A stretch of DNA of 64,000 bases from Actinocatenispora rupis (GTDB lineage: Bacteria > Actinomycetota > Actinomycetes > Mycobacteriales > Micromonosporaceae): the NCBI RefSeq assembly GCF_016861975.1, contig NZ_BOMB01000021.1:248001-312000 (forward strand), written 5' to 3'. The notes beneath the pieces were generated by a model, which saw nothing but the letters and a program-made list of their open reading frames with translations, was not told where the DNA came from and did no database searches. Position numbers and translations under genes: made by a program. How positions within the stretch are numbered: the stretch's first letter is position 1; each line of letters begins with the position of its first letter. This document shows positions 60,186 through 64,000 of this stretch, in pieces.

Positions 60186-60205
60186 GATTTAGACTGAGCT
60201 GAATC
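60186..60205. promoter_or_regulatory. Candidate ArsR-type operator
   Basis: GATTTAG (60186-60192) and CTGAATC (60199-60205) are inverted arms with one mismatch and a 6-base spacer, 17 bp before the regulator start and 40 bp before the MFS start. The patch is AT-rich compared with its surroundings. Confidence 0.55.
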
Positions 60206-60221
60206 CCGTGATCGGAGCACC

Positions 60222-61205
60222 GTGCTGGAGCTGGCGTTTTCGACCGAGGACGTACTGCACATCCGGTTCGCGTTCTCGTCGCTGTGGGAGGCCGTGGTCA
60301 GCGTCCGCGCGCTCCGGCACCCCGCCGACCGGGCGCTGCACCTGCCCTGGGTACGTCGCGCCCGCGCCGCGCTCGCCGACGCCGGCACCGACCTCGGACC
60401 GCTGCTCGACCTGGTCCTCGCGCCCACGCACTACATCCCCGACTTCCTCACCCCGCCACCCACCACCCCGGTCCCGGACCTCGCCGCGGAACTGGCCGCG
60501 ATGCGCGCCACCACCGCCGACCAGGTACGCGCCGACCTGGTACGGCTCGGGCCGGCGGCGGGGCCGTTCGCCGGGCGGCTCGCCGACGACCCGGCGTCCG
60601 GGCTCGCCGAACTCGCCGACGTGCTCCGCGAGTACTGGGAGGTGGCGCTGGCGCCGGACTGGCCGCGGATCCGCGGACTGCTGGAGGGCGAGGTCGCGTA
60701 CCGGGCGCGCCGGCTCGCCGAGGGCGGCGCGTACCTGCTGTTCGGTGACCTGCACGAGCGCGTCAGCTGGTCCGGCGACACCCTGTACGTGCGGCACCAG
60801 CACTGGCACCGGTCCCGCGCGCTGGACGGCCGTGGCCTGGTACTCGTCCCGTCCGTGTTCGCGTGGCCGTGGGTGTACACGATCAGCGAGCCGCCGTGGC
60901 AACCGACGCTGCTCTACCCGCCGCGCGGGGTGGCGACCGTGTGGGAGGCGGGACGCGCGTCCGGCCCGGCGGCCCTCGCCGCGGTACTCGGCCGGGCGCG
61001 CGCCGCCCTGCTCGCCGAACTCGAGGCGCCCGCCTCCACGACCGAACTGGCCCGGCGTACCGGGTTGACCGCGGGCGGGGTGTCGCAGCAGCTCACCGCG
61101 TTGCGCGGGGCCGGACTGGTGGTCGCGCACCGGGCCGGGCGCGTCGTCCTGTACGCCCGCACCGCGGTGGCCGACGCCCTCCTCACCGCGTCCACCGGCC
61201 GCTGA
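60222..61205 (+). CDS. ArsR-type HTH regulator with DUF5937 domain
   Basis: 327 residues. The N-terminal 240 form the DUF5937 region (HIRFAFSSLWEAVVSVRAL, DLHERVSWSGDTLYVRHQHW, LVLVPSVFAWPWVYT), the C-terminal 70 an ArsR winged helix (ELARRTGLTAGGVSQQLTALRGAGLVVAHRAGR). No Cys metal site, so a small molecule rather than a metal is the likely signal. GTG at 60222 shortly after the dyad. Divergent from the MFS gene. Confidence 0.9.
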   Translation: MLELAFSTEDVLHIRFAFSSLWEAVVSVRALRHPADRALHLPWVRRARAALADAGTDLGPLLDLVLAPTHYIPDFLTPPPTTPVPDLAAELAAMRATTADQVRADLVRLGPAAGPFAGRLADDPASGLAELADVLREYWEVALAPDWPRIRGLLEGEVAYRARRLAEGGAYLLFGDLHERVSWSGDTLYVRHQHWHRSRALDGRGLVLVPSVFAWPWVYTISEPPWQPTLLYPPRGVATVWEAGRASGPAALAAVLGRARAALLAELEAPASTTELARRTGLTAGGVSQQLTALRGAGLVVAHRAGRVVLYARTAVADALLTASTGR

Positions 61206-61207
61206 GG

Positions 61208-62026
61208 TCAGTGCGGCGCGGCGGCCAGCTCCGGGCTGGCGCTGTCGCCGACCACCCGACCCGTCAGGTACCGCGCGAGGCCGAGGGTGGCGCGCACCGG
61301 CAACAGCCGGCCGTACCCCAGCGCGGCGTTGACGATGCCCGGGGTCACCGTGTGCCGCCCCCGCTCGTACGCCCGCAGCGCGGTCCGCACCACCTGCGGC
61401 GCGCTCCGGAACTGCCCCGCGTACGGCGGCGGGGTGCCGAGCCGGTCCGCGAACCCGGTGCGCACCGGCCCCGGGCACACCGCCGTCACCCGCACCCCGC
61501 TCCCGCGGTACTCCGCCCACAGCGCGCGGCTGAACGACAGCACGAACGCCTTGGCCGCGCCGTACACGGCCATGTAGGGGGTGGGTTGGAAGCCGGCGAT
61601 GGACGCGACGTTGAGCACGCCGCCGCGCCCCCGCGCCGCCATGTCCGGCAGGAACGCCCGGGTCAGCTCCACGAGCGCGGTCACGTCCAACGTGATCTCG
61701 GTACGGCTGCGGCCGACGGGAATCTCGCCGAACCGGCCGGCGCTGCCGAACCCGGCGTTGTTGACGAGCAGGTCGACGCGCATCCCGCGCCGGGCGACCT
61801 CCTCGTACACGGTGTCGGCGGCGTCGGGGCCGGTGAGGTCCGCGGCCACCACCTCCGCCCGTACGCCGTGGTCGGTGTGCAGGCGTGCGGCGAGCGCGGC
61901 GAGGGTCTCGGCGGAGCGGGCGACCAGGACGACGTCGGCGCCGCGGGCGGCCAGTTCCTCGGCGAACGCCGCGCCGATGCCCCCGGACGCGCCCGTGACC
62001 AGTGCGGTACTGCCTCGGTAGTCCAT
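61208..62026 (-). CDS. Short-chain dehydrogenase/reductase
   Basis: 272 residues. ALVTGASGGIGAAFAEELA binds the cofactor, DLLVNNAGFGSAG is the NNAG motif, the catalytic Ser is in NVASIAGF, and Tyr-x3-Lys is intact in VYGAAKAFV. PGPVRTGFADRL follows. The C-terminal extension (NAALGYGRLLPVRATLGLARYL) is like that of DltE/YqjQ-type reductases. Divergent from a MarR gene with a strong dyad in between. Substrate unknown. Confidence 0.92.
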   Translation of the reverse strand: MDYRGSTALVTGASGGIGAAFAEELAARGADVVLVARSAETLAALAARLHTDHGVRAEVVAADLTGPDAADTVYEEVARRGMRVDLLVNNAGFGSAGRFGEIPVGRSRTEITLDVTALVELTRAFLPDMAARGRGGVLNVASIAGFQPTPYMAVYGAAKAFVLSFSRALWAEYRGSGVRVTAVCPGPVRTGFADRLGTPPPYAGQFRSAPQVVRTALRAYERGRHTVTPGIVNAALGYGRLLPVRATLGLARYLTGRVVGDSASPELAAAPH

Positions 62027-62037
62027 CAGATCTCCAA

Positions 62038-62058
62038 ATCGTCAGCGGCACTGACGAT
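62038..62058. promoter_or_regulatory. Candidate MarR operator
   Basis: ATCGTCAG (62038-62045) and CTGACGAT (62051-62058): perfect 8-bp arms with a 5-base spacer, 12 bp before the SDR start and 44 bp before the marR start. Confidence 0.72.
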
Positions 62059-62101
62059 CAGTCTAGCGACAGCCCGGGGCGACGGGAAATAGAGTGGTGA
62101 C

Positions 62102-62578
62102 ATGTCGAACAGCACGCCGGCGAACGCCGACGCCGAACTGCTCGGCCGCACCGGATTCCGCCTGGTCGAACTGGGCAAGGCGGCCCTCGCCGTCGCCGAC
62201 GCGGCCCTCGCCGAACACGGGCTCACCGGGCGGCACCTGCGCGCGCTCACCCTCGCCGCGTCCGGCGTGCCGTCCCAGCAGGGCATGGCCGAGCGCTCCG
62301 GCATCGACCGCACCACCATCGTCGCCGTACTCGACGACCTCGAACGCCTCGGCCACGTACGCCGCCGCCGCGACCCCGCCGACCGCCGCCGCCACCTCGT
62401 CGAGATCACCGACGACGGCCGCGCCGTACTGCGCACGGCGTCCCGCGCACTCGACCGCGCCGAGAAGGACCTCTTCGCCGACCTGTCCGCCACCGAACGC
62501 CGCCACCTCGACCACGCGGTCGAGCAGGTCCTCCGCCGCGTACGCGACCGGCCCGGGCTGCCGCCCGCCGACTGCTGA
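62102..62578 (+). CDS. MarR-family transcriptional regulator
   Basis: 158 residues with the MarR winged helix: GVPSQQGMAERSGIDRTTIVAVLDDLERLGHVRRRRDPADRRRH, including the DxRRxxxxLT-like wing (DPADRRRHLVEIT). ATG at 62102 lies behind AGAGTGGTGAC. It most likely represses the divergent SDR gene and itself through the perfect dyad between them. Confidence 0.93.
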   Translation: MSNSTPANADAELLGRTGFRLVELGKAALAVADAALAEHGLTGRHLRALTLAASGVPSQQGMAERSGIDRTTIVAVLDDLERLGHVRRRRDPADRRRHLVEITDDGRAVLRTASRALDRAEKDLFADLSATERRHLDHAVEQVLRRVRDRPGLPPADC

Positions 62579-62591
62579 CGTACGCCCCGCG

Positions 62592-63332
62592 TCAGCTCGT
62601 CAGGTCGCCGAACGTGGGCAGGTCCGGCACCAGCCAGTAGCCGCCGACCAGCAGGCAGCCCACCGCCACCAGACCGAACACCGTCACCCACGCGAGCCCC
62701 GGCACACCCGTCAACCGGTGCAACTGGTCCGCGTCCGAATCCGGCGCCTGCCGCCGCGACCGCTTCAACTGCAGCTCGTACACCGGGCGGATGCCGCCGA
62801 ACAACAGGAACCACGTGATCAGGTACGCCACCGCGGCCTGCACCGTCGCCGAGGTGAACCACGAGACCAGGAACAACAGCACGCCGGTCGCCACCACCGA
62901 CACCACGCCGTACGCGTTCCGGATCATGACGAGCATCGCGGCGAGCAACAACAGCCCGATCCACAACAACGCCGTCAGATGGTTCACCGTCAACAACGCC
63001 GCGCAACCCAGGCCGAGCAGCGACGGCGTCACGTACCCGGCGAGGCCCGTGAACACCATCCCCGGGCCGGTGCGCTTGCCGACCGACACCGTCACCCCGG
63101 ACGTGTCCGAATGCAGCCGGATGCCCGTCAACCGGCGGCCCGACAGCAACGCCACCAGCGCGTGCCCGCCCTCGTGCGCGATCGTCACGACATTGCGCGC
63201 CACCCGCCACACCGGCCCGAACAGCACCACGACCAGCGCCGCGACGGCCGTGACCAGTACCAGGGTCAGCGGTGGGGTGGGCTGGGTGCCGATGACCTGC
63301 TGCCAGACCTGGCCGATCGTCGAGCCGTGCAC
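62592..63332 (-). CDS. M50-like membrane metalloprotease
   Basis: 246 residues. The zinc motif HEGGH (HExxH) lies in VVTIAHEGGHALVALLSGRR after the first membrane segment, and at least five hydrophobic segments follow. The closing NPDG-type motif of S2P is not obvious; this is the M50B-like family common in actinomycetes. GTG at 63332 follows GGAGGGC. Substrate unknown; site-2 protease-like cleavage is family inference. Confidence 0.87.
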   Translation of the reverse strand: MHGSTIGQVWQQVIGTQPTPPLTLVLVTAVAALVVVLFGPVWRVARNVVTIAHEGGHALVALLSGRRLTGIRLHSDTSGVTVSVGKRTGPGMVFTGLAGYVTPSLLGLGCAALLTVNHLTALLWIGLLLLAAMLVMIRNAYGVVSVVATGVLLFLVSWFTSATVQAAVAYLITWFLLFGGIRPVYELQLKRSRRQAPDSDADQLHRLTGVPGLAWVTVFGLVAVGCLLVGGYWLVPDLPTFGDLTS

Positions 63333-63456
63333 GATGTGCCCTCCTGGGTCGGGGGTGACATGTGATGGTGCCATGCGGATCCCAGTACGGGCTGTGGCCG
63401 TCCGGTGGGGTCACCGGGGGTGCGGGTACGGGTGCTCGGAGTTGATCTTCGCCCGA

Positions 63457-63499
63457 TTGTTCAACTGTGCACTTGTTCAACAATGCGACAAGTGAACAA
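63457..63499. promoter_or_regulatory. AT-rich overlapping repeats upstream of the last gene
   Basis: TTGTTCAAC occurs at 63457-63465 and 63473-63481; CACTTGT (63470-63476) pairs with ACAAGTG (63488-63494), and TTGTTCA pairs with TGAACAA at 63493-63499. The 305-bp gap between the protease and the last gene holds this cluster and otherwise nothing I can name. Confidence 0.6.
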
Positions 63500-63637
63500 T
63501 CCGCGGCACCGCCGATTCGCGCGAACTTCTCGTCATCAGCCGCGAAAACAACGCACCGATCCCGTTGCGTTCGTCGGCACTCGGGGCCATGCTGGTCGGG
63601 CCGCACATCCGGTACGGCACGGGACGAGGAGGTCGGG

Positions 63638-64000
63638 ATGGGGCAGTCGGGTGGGGTGAGCCGGCGCGGGCTGCTGGTGGCGGGTGGTGTGGCGCTGGCC
63701 GGCGCGGGTGCGTTGGCGGCGGGTGCGCTGGCGTCCGCGGCGGAGCCGCCCACGTCCGCCTCCGGTACGACGGGGCTGCCGCCGTCGCCGCGGTTCGCGC
63801 TGGGTGCGGAGCCGAGGGAGTTGTGGCGACGCAAGCCGTTGCACAACAACACGGTGTTGCAGTCGCTGGCGTTCGACAACGTGCACGGGCACATCTACAC
63901 GGTGCAGCTCGTACAGGGTGGGTTGCAGTTGCCGGGGGAGTCGGCGCCGGTGAGCGGTGCGCAGCGGGACCTGCGGGGTGATCTGGCGCTGACGAAGCTG
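63638..64000 (+). CDS. Secreted protein, TagC-like (teichoic acid biosynthesis protein C family), N-terminal part
   Basis: 121 codons, cut by the window end. A Tat-like signal (SRRGLLVAGGVALAGAGALAAG) precedes the mature part RFALGAEPRELWRRKPLHNN, VLQSLAFDNVHGHIYTVQLV and DLRGDLALTKL. The last two blocks match the start of the beta-propeller-like family annotated in actinomycetes as teichoic acid biosynthesis protein C. GAGGAGG precedes ATG at 63638. Role is by resemblance only. Confidence 0.75.
   Translation, partial: MGQSGGVSRRGLLVAGGVALAGAGALAAGALASAAEPPTSASGTTGLPPSPRFALGAEPRELWRRKPLHNNTVLQSLAFDNVHGHIYTVQLVQGGLQLPGESAPVSGAQRDLRGDLALTKL

Noticed and set aside
1-64000. Prophage, insertion sequence or integrative element
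   Set aside because: No transposase, integrase, terminal repeats or att-flanking tRNA gene was found.

Overview
The window is chromosomal DNA of a high-GC actinomycete. GC-rich codon third positions, many GTG starts, many short GTGA/ATGA overlaps, probable leaderless starts and families such as DUF397/HTH pairs, DUF3097, InhA-type enoyl reductase and CpfC-type ferrochelatase all point there; a member of the Micromonosporaceae or a near relative is my best guess (inference). No rRNA, tRNA, CRISPR array, transposase or phage gene was recognised.

Left part (1-34 kb), mostly accessory genes. It opens with the N-terminal half of aconitase, then a VOC protein, an aminopeptidase P, a TetR/YhgE-like membrane protein/degenerate ABC ATPase operon, two MFS exporters, LysR-aldo/keto reductase, NAD kinase, a DUF397/HTH pair, a three-subunit FAD/2Fe-2S amine dehydrogenase module resembling HcnABC, asparagine synthetase with a coupled beta-helix protein, and a secreted right-handed beta-helix protein. 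From 22.3 to 28.8 kb lies a coherent sugar module: two ABC permeases and a lipoprotein binding protein on one strand; a cytoplasmic sialidase, a NanA/DapA-family aldolase and a GntR regulator on the other; and a near-perfect palindrome over the sialidase start codon. A SnoaL-like protein, a LysR/zinc-ribbon pair, a metallo-beta-lactamase-fold hydrolase with an FlK-like thioesterase and a PAP2 protein follow. A 0.78-kb gene-free stretch (33.4-34.2 kb) holds 50-bp tandem repeats and a run of hairpins.

Middle part (34-50 kb), a conserved envelope/lipid block: moxR, DUF58, VWA, fabG, inhA, hemH/cpfC, then a SDR/TetR pair, MmcQ/YjbR, LysE, DUF3097, an NlpC/P60 hydrolase, a serine hydrolase, NfeD, an SPFH protein and an rRNA-type methyltransferase. 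Much of this, with acn, matches the mycobacterial acn-rip-moxR-fabG-inhA-hemZ neighbourhood, as if accessory DNA sits between acn and moxR.

Right part (50-64 kb): an amino-sugar locus (BadF-type kinase, divergent SIS protein and NgcEFG-type ABC importer), an Asp-rich calcium-binding-like protein, a pair of CrcB/Fluc fluoride channels, serA, two divergent regulator/effector pairs (MFS with ArsR-DUF5937; SDR with MarR, each with a visible dyad between the genes), an M50-like membrane metalloprotease and the start of a secreted TagC-like protein cut by the window end.
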